Positions 35,372-44,193 of a stretch of 64,000 nucleotides of DNA are shown piece by piece. The notes beneath the pieces were generated by a model. It saw only the letters and a list, made by a program, of their open reading frames with translations, ran no database searches and was not told the origin of the DNA. Every line of letters begins with the position of its first letter. Within the stretch, counting starts at the first letter, position 1. The stretch spans positions 264,346 through 328,345 of the forward strand of contig NZ_FNGM01000002.1 of the NCBI RefSeq assembly GCF_900102965.1, given 5' to 3'. Source of the DNA: Paenibacillus jilunlii. Lineage in GTDB: Bacteria; Bacillota; Bacilli; Paenibacillales; Paenibacillaceae. The position numbers and the translations under genes were made by a program.

Positions 35372-35450
35372 CTGATATAGTGTATCCATAGACAGGCCGG
35401 ACATCTGCTGAACGCAGCATTCTTGGGCCTTCCCGGAGATTCATTAAGCT

Positions 35451-36368
35451 TTAATACAGCGCCCGCCACAAATAGAACGTGGCGTAAGCCTCCCAGCCGC
35501 GCCAGGGCTCTGCCAGCTTCAGCAGCTCTGCCGGGGTAGGCTTCCGGTCCATGCCGGTCAGAAATTTGACCGCATTCTGCAGCCCGACATCTCCCACCGG
35601 GAAGGCTGTGGTGTCATCCAGACAGCGCATCCTCACATACTGCGAGGTCCATGGGCCGATTCCGCGGATCTGCAGCAGACGCTGCTCGGCGGCGTCCGGG
35701 GACGGCAGCGCCAGCAGGGATTCGCGGCTTAAGCCGCCGCTGGCTATAAGGTCGGCCACGTCCAGCACCGTCCGGGCTTTGCTGCGGGTCAGCTGCAGGG
35801 CGCACAGCTCCTCCGGCTGCACATCTGCAAACACTTCCGGGCCGGGGAATGCATAATAGACATGCCCTTCCCATTCCAGCGATCCGCCGTAGGCAGCGGT
35901 CAGCTGCTGCTTCAGCCTGTAGGCAAAGGCCAGATTCACCTGCTGGCCCAGGATAGCCCAGCACAATGCTTCGAACAAATCGGGAATGCCGACGATCCGC
36001 AGCCCCCTGTGCTGCTCAGCAAGCGGTGCCAGCAGCGGGTCAGCTTGCGCCAACTGGTAGAATGGCACCAGATCGCGGTCCAGATCGAACCATTCCCGGA
36101 TATACCGGGCCAGCCATTCTGCCGCTCCTGGACCGGGAATGTCTCCGTGCAGGAGCGTTACGTGCATTCTGCTCCCCCCGGGAGCTGTCAGCCGGATCAG
36201 CAGCGGCTGGTTATCCAGATTGAAATAACGGGTCACCCCCTCCTGATCCGTACGGTACAGGCATTCAAGCGGCGAGCGGTTCAGGTATTCCAGGCAGACC
36301 CCGAAATCGAAAAACTCCGGCAGCGGCAGCTCAAAAAGCAAATCGTTCATGGCCCGCCGCCCCCACAT
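35451..36368 (-). CDS. alkA: DNA-3-methyladenine glycosylase II (AlkA)
   Basis: This 305-residue base-excision enzyme removes alkylated bases. The helix-hairpin-helix motif LLQIRGIGPWTSQYV is followed by the catalytic Asp in FPVGDVGLQNA. The N-terminal half is the TATA-binding-like domain of AlkA (LEYLNRSPLECLYRTDQEG), and ALCWAILGQQVNLAFAYRLKQQL precedes the motif. The start chosen (ATG 36368) has GGAAGG eight bases upstream and overlaps ogt by 38 bases. The ATG at 36350, after a GGCGGG run, is the alternative. It is the last gene of the adaptive-response operon. Confidence 0.9.
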   Translation of the reverse strand: MWGRRAMNDLLFELPLPEFFDFGVCLEYLNRSPLECLYRTDQEGVTRYFNLDNQPLLIRLTAPGGSRMHVTLLHGDIPGPGAAEWLARYIREWFDLDRDLVPFYQLAQADPLLAPLAEQHRGLRIVGIPDLFEALCWAILGQQVNLAFAYRLKQQLTAAYGGSLEWEGHVYYAFPGPEVFADVQPEELCALQLTRSKARTVLDVADLIASGGLSRESLLALPSPDAAEQRLLQIRGIGPWTSQYVRMRCLDDTTAFPVGDVGLQNAVKFLTGMDRKPTPAELLKLAEPWRGWEAYATFYLWRALY

Positions 36369-36885
36369 GATTAATGCCTTCCAAGGCAAGCAGCTCCTGC
36401 TTCAGCTTGAGCCCTCCCCGGTATCCGGTCAGTGTACCATTCGTGCCAATGACCCGGTGACAAGGCAGAATGACCGGCAGCGGATTCTGTCCGTTGGCTG
36501 TCCCTACGGCGCGCATGGCTTGCGGTCTGCCAATTCTCTCAGCAAGCTCCCGGTAGGTAATGACTTCACCGTGCCCAATAGTGGCCAGGCCCTTCCAGAC
36601 CTCCTGCTGAAACGGAGTTCCCCAGATATCCAGCGGGATATCCCTGAAGCTGACCGCTGCTCCCCCGAAATAGCTCTCCATTTCCCGGGTAATTCCCAGC
36701 TGCTCGAACACCGTCTGATCTTCCTGATAACGGTGCCGTGGGGCATAGGTGTTCAGCCACTTCCCTTCAGGCAGACGATCTTCTAGCCCAAAAGATAAAC
36801 GGACCAGGCCCTTTTCACTGGCCCACAGGGTCCAGTCCCGGTTCCCCAGGTTCAGGGTATGACGATAAATCGTAATTTCACTCAT
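36331..36885 (-). CDS. ogt: Methylated-DNA--protein-cysteine methyltransferase (Ogt)
   Basis: This 184-residue suicide enzyme takes methyl groups from O6-methylguanine onto a Cys. The active-site motif ILPCHRVIG (Cys142) is followed by GxLTGYRGGLKLKQELLALEG, the conserved C-terminal helix. FQQEVWKGLATIGHGEVITYRELAERIGRP forms the DNA-binding winged helix. The ATG at 36885 has AAGGAGGG at good distance and overlaps the adaA stop by eight bases. It is expressed with adaA and alkA. Confidence 0.95.
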   Translation of the reverse strand: MSEITIYRHTLNLGNRDWTLWASEKGLVRLSFGLEDRLPEGKWLNTYAPRHRYQEDQTVFEQLGITREMESYFGGAAVSFRDIPLDIWGTPFQQEVWKGLATIGHGEVITYRELAERIGRPQAMRAVGTANGQNPLPVILPCHRVIGTNGTLTGYRGGLKLKQELLALEGINHVGAAGHERFAF

Positions 36886-37453
36886 GATGAATCCCTCCTT
36901 TGAATTGGGCACGGTATTCTGTCGGCGGCAGACCGGTCTTCCGCGTGAACCATGCAGTAAAGTGGGATGGCCCGCGAAAGCTCACCGCTTGTCCCACGTC
37001 AGCAACCGCAAGCTCCGTATCTGCAAGCAGCGCACAGGCTTTTTCCAGGCGCAGCTGATCGAGCCGCACGGCGGGCGACCGCCCGGTGACCCGCTTATAG
37101 GTGCGCTGCAGATGGAACGGGCTGACCCTCAGCCGTTCGGCAAGCATCTGCAGTGTCACCTTCTGCCCGAACTGCGTCTCCATCAGCTTATCCGCCTCGG
37201 CCGCCAGCACCGCGTCCGGGCGCAGCACGCCGCCTTCCTCCGGGCGGCATCTTTTGCAGGGCCTGAACCCGGCGGCTACCGCCTGCTCCAATGAGTCATA
37301 AAAAACCACATTGCCCGCCTTCGGCGTTCTCGCCCGGCAGGATGGGCGGCAGACAATATGTGTCGTCAGCACCGCTGTATAATATACGCCATCATAGGTT
37401 GGCTCGCGCCGCACAACGGATTCGTAGATCCGCTCGAATAATGCCTGTTCCAT
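36878..37453 (-). CDS. adaA: AdaA-type methylphosphotriester-sensing activator
   Basis: This 191-residue protein senses methylated DNA phosphates and activates the alkylation-response operon. The N-terminal zinc domain carries VCRPSC (Cys35, Cys39) and RPCKRC (Cys66, Cys69). In Ada proteins four such Cys hold zinc, and one of them accepts the methyl group. An AraC-type helix-turn-helix domain follows (LQMLAERLRVSPFHLQRTYKRVTG, then the second HTH near SFRGPSHFTAWF). The methyltransferase half of fused Ada is a separate gene here (ogt), as in Bacillus. GAGGTGAT precedes the ATG. Confidence 0.93.
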   Translation of the reverse strand: MEQALFERIYESVVRREPTYDGVYYTAVLTTHIVCRPSCRARTPKAGNVVFYDSLEQAVAAGFRPCKRCRPEEGGVLRPDAVLAAEADKLMETQFGQKVTLQMLAERLRVSPFHLQRTYKRVTGRSPAVRLDQLRLEKACALLADTELAVADVGQAVSFRGPSHFTAWFTRKTGLPPTEYRAQFKGGIHHE

Positions 37454-37616
37454 CGGTAATCACCTCATACCGCCAGTATATACGATTCAATATGCCTTAT
37501 GCAGCCCTTTGGAACAGGAGAGCAAGATTCCGACAGTGCAATATACGCTTCCCCGGTTCGTATCCTTTGCCACTTCCTTGAACCTGAATCTTTCGCCATC
37601 ATTCCTTATAGAAATA

Positions 37617-37653
37617 CCCCTCCGTCACCGCCATGACGGCGGTGACGGAGGGG
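37617..37653 (-). terminator. Strong hairpin downstream of the KdgT gene
   Basis: CCCCTCCGTCACCGCC and its exact 16-base complement enclose a five-base loop about 50 bases after the KdgT-type stop. The following T-run is weak (TATTTCTA on the minus strand), so termination efficiency is uncertain. Confidence 0.65.
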
Positions 37654-37700
37654 CTGTTTGTATAAGATAATTATATTATCTTCGTTGTTATATGAATATA

Positions 37701-38705
37701 TTATATCGCAGCTTTCCCAGTTTGAACATCCACAGGGCCACCCTCTACCGGCGGGTTCTTCTTTTTCATATAATCTGAATAGTACGCTGTAACGATCGGA
37801 ACCAGGATGGAGGTCACGATAACGGATGCGGCCACGAGTGCGGTTGCAGACTCGGCGGCTGGCAGAAACTCAGGCTTCATGTTGGCTACCAGCATCGGGT
37901 TCGCTACAGCGGCTCCGGCAGTACTGGAAGCGGCAAGTCCGGCAGTCCCGTTGCCCTTGCCAATGAATTTGTCGGCCAGAATCAGCGGCACACCTGTAAT
38001 AATAATGACAACAACCCCCAGCAGAATACCGAGCAGGCCTGTATCAGCAATTACACCCAGGTCGATCGAGCTGCCCAGTGCGAAGCCAAAGAACGGAATA
38101 AGTGTCTGTGTAGCTTTGCCGAAGTAAGCGCGCAGATCATGGTCGAGGTTACCCAGCAGGAAACCGATCAGGAAAGGAAGCACAGCACCTACAAACAGAT
38201 GCGGTTCGAATACGGCTGCCCCGGTGCTGCCCAGGATCAGCATGGTTACAAGCGGACCGGATTCCAGAGACATCAATACAAATGCGCCAGATTCTTCTTT
38301 GGTGCCATATTGCTGCATAATAGAAGCGTACAGGCCGCCGTTCGTCATATCCATTGCGGAAATGATCGCCAGAACAGATAATCCGGCAAAAAATCCGGTT
38401 TGAACACCGCCTTCGGGCAGAAACTGGATCGCAATCATGGCTACAACCCAAGCTACGGCGATTTTGGTCAATACGAGTGTACCGGATTTACGGAGTACAG
38501 TTCCGGTTGCTCTCACATCAATGGCAGCGCCCATACAGAAGAACCAGACAGCCAGAATAGGCACAGTACCTGTCATCAGACCTTTGGTGAAGCCGCCAAA
38601 GTACTCGCCCGCATTCGGAAAAGCCGTGTGGATGATAGCTCCAAGAAATAATGGAACCAGCATCATACCACCGGGAATCCTATCTAAGGTTTGTTTGATT
38701 TTCAT
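37701..38705 (-). CDS. kdgT: 2-keto-3-deoxygluconate permease (KdgT)
   Basis: This 334-residue membrane protein has about ten hydrophobic segments. The N-terminus [19 protein letters not shown] and the motif AAIDVRATG are typical of the KdgT family, which imports 2-keto-3-deoxygluconate, a breakdown product of pectin and glycosaminoglycans. The ATG at 38705 matches the family start; the ribosome site (GAAGGG) is rather far, and ATG 38717 and GTG 38729 are also in frame. No other KDG genes are adjacent. The substrate fits the pectin-type enzymes at 50-54 kb, but the link is inferred. Confidence 0.85.
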   Translation of the reverse strand: MKIKQTLDRIPGGMMLVPLFLGAIIHTAFPNAGEYFGGFTKGLMTGTVPILAVWFFCMGAAIDVRATGTVLRKSGTLVLTKIAVAWVVAMIAIQFLPEGGVQTGFFAGLSVLAIISAMDMTNGGLYASIMQQYGTKEESGAFVLMSLESGPLVTMLILGSTGAAVFEPHLFVGAVLPFLIGFLLGNLDHDLRAYFGKATQTLIPFFGFALGSSIDLGVIADTGLLGILLGVVVIIITGVPLILADKFIGKGNGTAGLAASSTAGAAVANPMLVANMKPEFLPAAESATALVAASVIVTSILVPIVTAYYSDYMKKKNPPVEGGPVDVQTGKAAI

Positions 38706-38865
38706 GTGATTAATCATACCCTTCTTCACTTAATTTTTGCATAAAATGAATATTTTTTATGTTACAGGCACAGCAAATCAGCCCACGAGCCTAGCTGTCC
38801 ACTGCAGTATGCTAACCTGCGGGCAGCTGTCTCTGAGAGAAAATTCGCTTGACTGCGCTTTCACG

Positions 38866-39879
38866 TCACTTGCGGCTGAGTCCGAGCTCCGGAATCATTT
38901 TGGCGAATACATCATCGCTTTCTTTCAATTGCCGGGAAAAGGCTTTGCCGTCCTTAACCAGCAGTCCAAGTCCATTGACATTCATATACTCACGGAATGC
39001 CTTGTCTTCGGTGCCCTTGATAAATGCCCCGGCAAGTATATCCGCAACCGCGTCCGGTGTATCCTTTGGTACCGCAAGTCCTCTCCATGTACCCGTGAAA
39101 TTCACATGTATTCCGGTCTGCTCCTCCAGAGTGGGAACACCCGGCAGCGCATCAGAGCGCTTGTCGGCGTTAACCGCCAGTGTCCGCAGCTTTCCTTCAT
39201 CCACATACTTTTTCACTTCAGCGGGACTTACAGGCACCGCATCCACAAAACCGTCCATTAAAGCGGAAACGGCGGGCCCGGCACCTTCAAAGGGAATATG
39301 TGCAAACTTCACGCCTGTTTCCCGTTCCAACGTTATGGCAGCTAAATGCCAAATGCTTCCGGTTCCTGCGTTTCCCATTTTCAGTTCACCTGGATGCGCT
39401 TTCGCAAAGTCGAGAAATTCATTCACAGTTTGCCACGGTGCGCTTTGCCTTACGGTAATGGCGGAAGGATCAAAATTGGTCTGAGCGATGGGTTTGAACT
39501 TCTCATAGGTAATCGGCAGCAAGCCCAAATGCGGAAGGATGGTCAATTCGGCCGGCAAAAAAGTCACCGTGTATCCGTCACCCTTGGCGCCCGCGCCTTC
39601 CATCAGTCCAACAGAGCCTCCCCCGCCTGTCCGGTTGACCACGATGACCGGCTGTCCCAGAACCTTCTCTGTCGCTTTGGCTAATGCCCTTGCTGTTGCA
39701 TCGGTTCCTCCGCCTGCAGCGTACGGCACAATTAATGTGACCGGCTTCTCGGGGAAATCAGCGTTATCCCCCTTATTGCTGTGATCGTCCGTTATGCGGT
39801 TTCCAATAAGAAGGAGGAGGACCACAGCCAGCAGCGATGCTGTCCAGATTCCTATTCGCATTCCCCGTTTCAAAAGCAT
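38866..39879 (-). CDS. TctC/Bug-type tripartite tricarboxylate transporter binding protein
   Basis: This about 337-residue protein of the Bug family shows the fold's signatures: FPEKPVTLIVPYAAGGGTDATARALA at the N-terminus and NAGTGSIWHLAAITLERETGVKF in the middle. An N-terminal hydrophobic segment (IWTASLLAVVLLLLIGN) anchors or exports it; no lipobox Cys is present. These proteins deliver organic acids to TctA/TctB membrane partners, which are not in this window. The start is uncertain among ATG 39879, TTG 39873 (AGAGGG six bases upstream) and ATG 39861. The next gene upstream is the AraC sensor-regulator. Confidence 0.85.
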   Translation of the reverse strand: MLLKRGMRIGIWTASLLAVVLLLLIGNRITDDHSNKGDNADFPEKPVTLIVPYAAGGGTDATARALAKATEKVLGQPVIVVNRTGGGGSVGLMEGAGAKGDGYTVTFLPAELTILPHLGLLPITYEKFKPIAQTNFDPSAITVRQSAPWQTVNEFLDFAKAHPGELKMGNAGTGSIWHLAAITLERETGVKFAHIPFEGAGPAVSALMDGFVDAVPVSPAEVKKYVDEGKLRTLAVNADKRSDALPGVPTLEEQTGIHVNFTGTWRGLAVPKDTPDAVADILAGAFIKGTEDKAFREYMNVNGLGLLVKDGKAFSRQLKESDDVFAKMIPELGLSRK

Positions 39880-40053
39880 CCCTCTTCTCTTCATTAAGGA
39901 TATCGAGCTGGTGGCCGGAACCTGCAAATCCTGCCGTTTACTCTTTTGCCCCACCCCCGGATTTCTAAACCTCAGCCAGTATGCTTCGCAGCTGTGAAAG
40001 TTTTCTCAAGTAGAACTTTATCGTATTCGGGGGTGTCCTACAATCATATTATC

Positions 40054-42369
40054 TTATTCCGAATCCTCAGAAATGCCGGAATGGCGCGGTTTTGGCCGAT
40101 CTGCATACCCGCTGGCATATTTGCTGCTCTCCCGGAACCTGCCCGGAGTCGTCGATTTGATTTTGCGGAAGGCCCGGATGAAGCTGTTCTCATTCTGGTA
40201 CCCCACCTGAAGGGCGATGTCGGCAATTTTCAGGCCGCTATCCTGCAAAAGCCCGCAGGCTTTATCAATTCTCAGGTTGGTGAGGTAGTCATATACCGTT
40301 GAACCAGTCTCTTCCTTGAAGATCGTACTGACCGAGGATACCCCCATATTGACATGGGCTGCGATATCCTGAAGTCCGATGTTCTCCTGCAAGTGGCTCT
40401 CCATATACGCAATCAGATTCTGCACAAGCAAATATTCCTTGGACTGCCGGTGCGCTCCCAGCACACCAGCCATATGAACGGCAATACGGCACAGCATATC
40501 CTCAATTTCAGCAAGATCCATGGTTGTCACCTGATGCCAGGTGTAATCTGCAAGCTCAGCGGGAAGCGGATAACCTCCGGCTGTGGCAATACTCATCATC
40601 TCTTCCAGCAGATCATTGATGGAGCGGAAGACCTTTTGCGGCTGTATGCCCAGTTTGCGTGTATCGCTCGTCCCTCTGCGGACCCGCTCCCGGGCTGTCT
40701 CGCCATCCGATGACTTCAGCGCGTGCAGCACCTCCTGCCTCCAGGCTTCATCCGCAGCGCCGGCGTTTTCGGTATATTTGCCCTCCGCTTCCGGGTAAGC
40801 ATGAACCAGGCCGTACCCCTCATACAGGCGGCAGGACAAGGCGTGCATGGATTCATCGTAGGAGCGGGCCGCCTGCGCAACGCCTGAAGCGGTGCCTCCC
40901 ACACCAATGGACACAGAGATCTTCAGCACCTCCTGCAGGAGAACGACCAGTCTGACCGCTTCCTCTTTAAGATCCCTCTCTTCCTGCTCCCGGGGCTGAA
41001 GCAGCACGGCCAGACTGTCCTTCTGCGGAGCAGTGGTCACGACTCTCCAGACGGGCCCAAAATATTCCAGTACAATATTGTTCATCGCATATTTCAGCAG
41101 CATCTGGTCCTCTTCCACAAAAGACGATGCCCACTGCGAATGGCGGTCAATGGATATGGTCAGCAGCTGGAAGGAATCCTCCCGCCAATCTGCAAAATAG
41201 TGCTCCCATTTGGTCCGCATTTCCTGTGTGCCCATGCTCCGGCTGATCAGATCATTTACATATTTGGACCGCAGCTCCGGCAGACTCCAATCCGCGACCA
41301 GCGATTTGCTCTGGAAATCACCCACCAGCTTGCCGATCACCGGCTCCAGATCATACAGATTGCCATGACCGGCTGCTGCCATATCCGGAGTCAACAGCTT
41401 GTTGATCCGTTTCAAAGGCCGGAAGGCCGCAAAGTTATAATAATAAATGGCCGAGCATCCTACAGCGATGGAAATCAGTGACAGCATGAGCATCATATTG
41501 CGCGCGGTGGTCACATTTTTGAGCAGCTGCTCCATGGGAACCAGTGAAAGCATCCGCCAGCCGGTCACATTGGAGAAGGTCTGGTTGGCCATGTAGGCCT
41601 TGCCTTCAATCTTCACGTGTGCAAAAGGGCTTACGTCAATATCCTTCAACACCTTGTCCATTTCCGTAAGGGGAAACGGGAGGTTCAGTTTGGGGTAGAT
41701 CAATTCGCCTTCCAGATTGTACACAAATTGATAGCTCGACAAATGGCTGTACATTTTGGAGAACAGCATGTCGTAATCCAGATCAATCAATACCGCTCCC
41801 GCAACCTCGCCATTCCGGACAATCGGACGGGCTAATGAGAGCAGCTCCGTAGCGCTGAGCTGGGGGTCGGTGCCGGTGTAGACTCTTCTTTTGATCAGCA
41901 GCGGCTTCTCCTTAATCTGCCCAATCCACGGGATCCAGGCATGCTCCGGCGCTTCCTCCCAGGAAGCCTTGTAGCCATAGCCGCTTGAAATCACAGAATG
42001 ATCCTTGAATTTGATTACGCTGATGGCATGAATGTCCGGCTCTGTAGCGAGCGTTTTCAATACATCCTGCGGCTCGGCGGCTATACCCGCATTTTCAGCG
42101 TCTGCATCAATGTATTTCAGGATAGCCTGATGAAAGGATACATCCACCGCTTTATTGTCCGACTCCCGGAATGCCCTGTTGGTGACATCCAGATTGATCT
42201 GCAGCAGTTCAATATTCGGCGTGTTCAACTCGGTATCGAGCGCATTCCGGTACTCTCTGTAGGAGAATAGGCCAATCAGTATAATCAGCAGCGACACACT
42301 GACGGTCAGCATCAGGATCAGCCGGTTTTGTTTGTTGTTCAGCAAATATTTCAATTTGAATCGCAGCAT
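40054..42369 (-). CDS. Membrane-bound AraC-family sensor-regulator
   Basis: This 771-residue protein has one membrane segment near the N-terminus (LILMLTVSVSLLIILIGLFSY), an extracytoplasmic sensor of about 240 residues (dCache-like, GEVAGAVLIDLDYDMLFSKM), a second membrane segment (MMLMLSLISIAVGCSAIYYY), a cytoplasmic linker, and a C-terminal AraC DNA-binding domain (IGLQDIAAHVNMGVSSVSTIFKEETG, then IADIALQVGYQNENSFIRAFRK). This layout is frequent in paenibacilli, where such proteins activate neighbouring sugar-uptake operons. The ATG at 42369 has GGAAGG upstream. The neighbouring TctC-type gene is the nearest candidate target. Confidence 0.9.
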   Translation of the reverse strand: MLRFKLKYLLNNKQNRLILMLTVSVSLLIILIGLFSYREYRNALDTELNTPNIELLQINLDVTNRAFRESDNKAVDVSFHQAILKYIDADAENAGIAAEPQDVLKTLATEPDIHAISVIKFKDHSVISSGYGYKASWEEAPEHAWIPWIGQIKEKPLLIKRRVYTGTDPQLSATELLSLARPIVRNGEVAGAVLIDLDYDMLFSKMYSHLSSYQFVYNLEGELIYPKLNLPFPLTEMDKVLKDIDVSPFAHVKIEGKAYMANQTFSNVTGWRMLSLVPMEQLLKNVTTARNMMLMLSLISIAVGCSAIYYYNFAAFRPLKRINKLLTPDMAAAGHGNLYDLEPVIGKLVGDFQSKSLVADWSLPELRSKYVNDLISRSMGTQEMRTKWEHYFADWREDSFQLLTISIDRHSQWASSFVEEDQMLLKYAMNNIVLEYFGPVWRVVTTAPQKDSLAVLLQPREQEERDLKEEAVRLVVLLQEVLKISVSIGVGGTASGVAQAARSYDESMHALSCRLYEGYGLVHAYPEAEGKYTENAGAADEAWRQEVLHALKSSDGETARERVRRGTSDTRKLGIQPQKVFRSINDLLEEMMSIATAGGYPLPAELADYTWHQVTTMDLAEIEDMLCRIAVHMAGVLGAHRQSKEYLLVQNLIAYMESHLQENIGLQDIAAHVNMGVSSVSTIFKEETGSTVYDYLTNLRIDKACGLLQDSGLKIADIALQVGYQNENSFIRAFRKIKSTTPGRFRESSKYASGYADRPKPRHSGISEDSE

Positions 42370-42546
42370 TGGTATTGCTTCATCCTTCCGCAGGTCTGGT
42401 TCCAGACCATAGAGTAGCATGTTTCATCCATACTTCAATATGGAGCATATCATACTCTTTAAGATTTTAAACGTTTAGAGTGAAGAACCTGATCAATGAT
42501 ATAATAGTAGGGTTCAAAAAGATCTTTATACAGGAGATTAATCCAA

Positions 42547-44193
42547 ATGCAGCCTAATTTAATGATAAACGATGCCGAATGGGACAAGCTCATCTCGGAT
42601 GTGGCCTACTATTTTGAGGATCTGACCCTCAAGCGGGGATTTCAATATTATAAGCAGAACCGTGTCCGGTCGCTCCGGATGATCTCATCCCGGAGAGTGA
42701 TGGCGGTTGTCGAGGGCAGAGAGGATTACGCTGTCAGTGTGGAGCTGGACAGCTTGACGGAAAGCCACTGCGATTGCCCCGTTCAGGGACCCTGCAAGCA
42801 TATGGCGGCTGTGCTGATGAGTGTTGCCGAGTCGCAGGAACGGTCCGTGAATATGCTGGCCAATGCCAAGGCCGTCATCGACCGGAAGAAGGCAGAGGCT
42901 CTGGAGGCTTCCTCTGCTGCCGGTGTTTCCGGCAGCCGCCGGGAACAGGCGAAGAAGCTCGCCGGGCTGATTCCCGGGGCAACGGTAGCCGAGTGGCGTG
43001 ACTATATGGCGCTGCTCACCGCGCCGCTGGCCCAGACGGTACGCAATCCGCAATATGCTGAACGGGCGCTGTCCGCCATTGCGCAGGCGGAGGCCGGCCT
43101 CCCGCCTGCCGCTGAACTGCTGTTCCAGCTTAATGCCCATCTGTTCATCCTGGAGAGTCTGATTACACCCGGCGGCCAGCATAACGCTGGAGCCCTCTCC
43201 TCTCCAGGCTATTCGCTGGGATATTACACAGCTATTGCCGTCTCTGAGCTTCAAGAGGCGATTATCCGCTTGATGAAGCGCAGCCTGCCGCTCGACTCAG
43301 AGCCGGAGGCATGGCTGAGGCTCAAGGATACGCTGGCTTATGTGCAGCTTGAGATGCTGACGGAATCACGCGACCGTCTGCGGGAGCAGCCTTATTTCTC
43401 CTTCTGCTACGATCAGCTCTGGCAGCGCTGGATTGCCCCGAACGCCAGCGATCCGGCGCTCTATCTGGAGGAGCTTGAGTCGCTCCGCGAACGGGCTGGC
43501 GGGCTGGGCGCTGCTGTTAACCGCTCAGCGCTGCTGCTGGCAGAGAGCCGGATGTACTTCTACCTCAGCGACGACAAAGCCGCCTGGGAACGGCTGGCTG
43601 CCGCCTCCGGGCGGCCGGGCCTGCATCCGGACGAGCTGCTCGGCTGCCTGGAGCCGCTCGCCGAAGCCGGACACTGGTCCCGTCTTGCGGCCTGGCTTGA
43701 AACGACAGGCCCCCTGCTGAACAGCCGCTTATATAATCTGCACAGATATGCCGGCTACTGGGAAGACGTTGTCCGCCGTCTGCCGGAGGCGGAACCCCAA
43801 ATGTGGAACACGCTATCCGCGATGCTTCCGCTCTCGGGCGGTATCTATGAAGACAAGCTGCTGGACCACGGCAAATGGCAGGAATGGATGGACTATCAGC
43901 TGTCCTCCGGCAAGGTGCCTTCCGACTTCCGGGTCAGCGACCTGCAGCCGGTGGAGAAACATGCGCCGGAGCTGCTGCTGCCGTTCTACCATCAGGCGGC
44001 GGAACGGTTCGTGCTGGAGAAGAACCGCCACAGCTATAAGGCCGCTGTTAAGCTATTGAAGCGTCTCGCCAAGTTGTATAAGAAGATGAAGCGCGAGGAG
44101 CGGTGGGGAGAATTTCTGGATGCCTTCACCACCCGGCACAGCCGGCTTCGCGCATTGCAGGAGGAGCTGCGGAAAGGAAAGCTGATTCCATGA
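42547..44193 (+). CDS. SWIM zinc-finger protein (YwqB-like)
   Basis: This 548-residue protein has an N-terminal SWIM domain near residue 75 (CDCPVQGPCKH, the CxCxnCxH zinc motif) that binds DNA or protein, followed by a long alpha-helical region of repeats without known catalytic motifs. It is paired with the SNF2 helicase gene, whose start overlaps its stop as ATGA. In Bacillus subtilis the ywqB-ywqA pair has the same order; this is recalled and not computed. AGGAGATT precedes the ATG, and a TATAAT lies about 50 bases upstream. The function is unclear; a DNA-remodelling role is the reasonable guess. Confidence 0.85.
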   Translation: MQPNLMINDAEWDKLISDVAYYFEDLTLKRGFQYYKQNRVRSLRMISSRRVMAVVEGREDYAVSVELDSLTESHCDCPVQGPCKHMAAVLMSVAESQERSVNMLANAKAVIDRKKAEALEASSAAGVSGSRREQAKKLAGLIPGATVAEWRDYMALLTAPLAQTVRNPQYAERALSAIAQAEAGLPPAAELLFQLNAHLFILESLITPGGQHNAGALSSPGYSLGYYTAIAVSELQEAIIRLMKRSLPLDSEPEAWLRLKDTLAYVQLEMLTESRDRLREQPYFSFCYDQLWQRWIAPNASDPALYLEELESLRERAGGLGAAVNRSALLLAESRMYFYLSDDKAAWERLAAASGRPGLHPDELLGCLEPLAEAGHWSRLAAWLETTGPLLNSRLYNLHRYAGYWEDVVRRLPEAEPQMWNTLSAMLPLSGGIYEDKLLDHGKWQEWMDYQLSSGKVPSDFRVSDLQPVEKHAPELLLPFYHQAAERFVLEKNRHSYKAAVKLLKRLAKLYKKMKREERWGEFLDAFTTRHSRLRALQEELRKGKLIP

